Shown here one piece after another: positions 7,268 to 7,325 of a stretch of DNA of 7,325 nt (position 1 is the stretch's first letter; each line of letters opens with the position of its first letter). The translations under genes and the position numbers were made by a program. The DNA lies in the NCBI GenBank assembly GCA_946061795.1, contig CAMGSK010000073.1, forward strand, positions 1 to 7,325, read 5' to 3'. The notes under the pieces are model-generated. The model had not been told where the DNA came from and made no database searches. It saw only the letters and a program-made list of their open reading frames with translations. Source of the stretch: an uncultured Elusimicrobium sp. (GTDB taxonomy: Bacteria; Elusimicrobiota; Elusimicrobia; Elusimicrobiales; Elusimicrobiaceae).

Positions 7268-7325
7268 TACGTCAGCGCTCGCGGCAACAGGAGTCTTGAA
7301 TCAAGGCGTGTGTTCCCACGACCAT

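Overview
The window reads almost entirely on the minus strand and carries three genes. In transcription order they are: an outer-membrane beta-barrel (porin-like) gene whose 5' end is cut or broken near the right edge; a very large bacterial alpha-2-macroglobulin (A2M) gene filling about 78% of the window; and the first 69 codons of a penicillin-binding protein 1C gene (pbpC), running off the left edge. The A2M protein has a Sec signal peptide and an intact CLEQ thioester motif. The A2M and pbpC genes overlap as TAATG, so they form a co-transcribed and probably translationally coupled pair, in the same order as E. coli yfhM-pbpC.

The organism is a Gram-negative (diderm) bacterium with moderately high GC. 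The porin style (an ASA-type signal cleavage site followed by a mature start close to LKNVDLKGEVQVIGSDVR, and a C-terminal Phe) resembles the abundant outer-membrane proteins of host-associated Elusimicrobiota. That assignment comes from memory of the family and is only moderately secure; the sequence alone proves only a diderm envelope.

Layout from right to left, the direction of transcription. Positions 7301-7325 do not continue the porin reading frame. The porin runs to its stop at 6089-6091. A strong intrinsic terminator with a UUCG loop and a six-T tract lies at 6046-6073. The non-coding stretch down to 5888 then holds a candidate promoter (TACAAT at 5919-5924) and a clear ribosome binding site (AAGGGGG at 5893-5899). 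The A2M gene follows from 5887 to 209, and pbpC starts at 209. A terminator-like hairpin sits inside the first codons of pbpC (141-171).

How the genes fit together: bacterial A2Ms are periplasmic protease traps. A cleaved bait region triggers a thioester that covalently captures the attacking protease. PBP1C is a murein glycosyltransferase/transpeptidase-family protein anchored in the inner membrane. The usual model, established by family context rather than by this sequence, is that the pair defends and repairs the envelope after an outer-membrane breach. The porin is a separate transcription unit. I saw no mobile element, CRISPR array, tRNA or rRNA, and no clear sign of a wholly new system. 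The points most worth a second look are the hairpin at the start of pbpC, the soluble rather than lipoprotein form of the A2M, and the broken porin 5' end.
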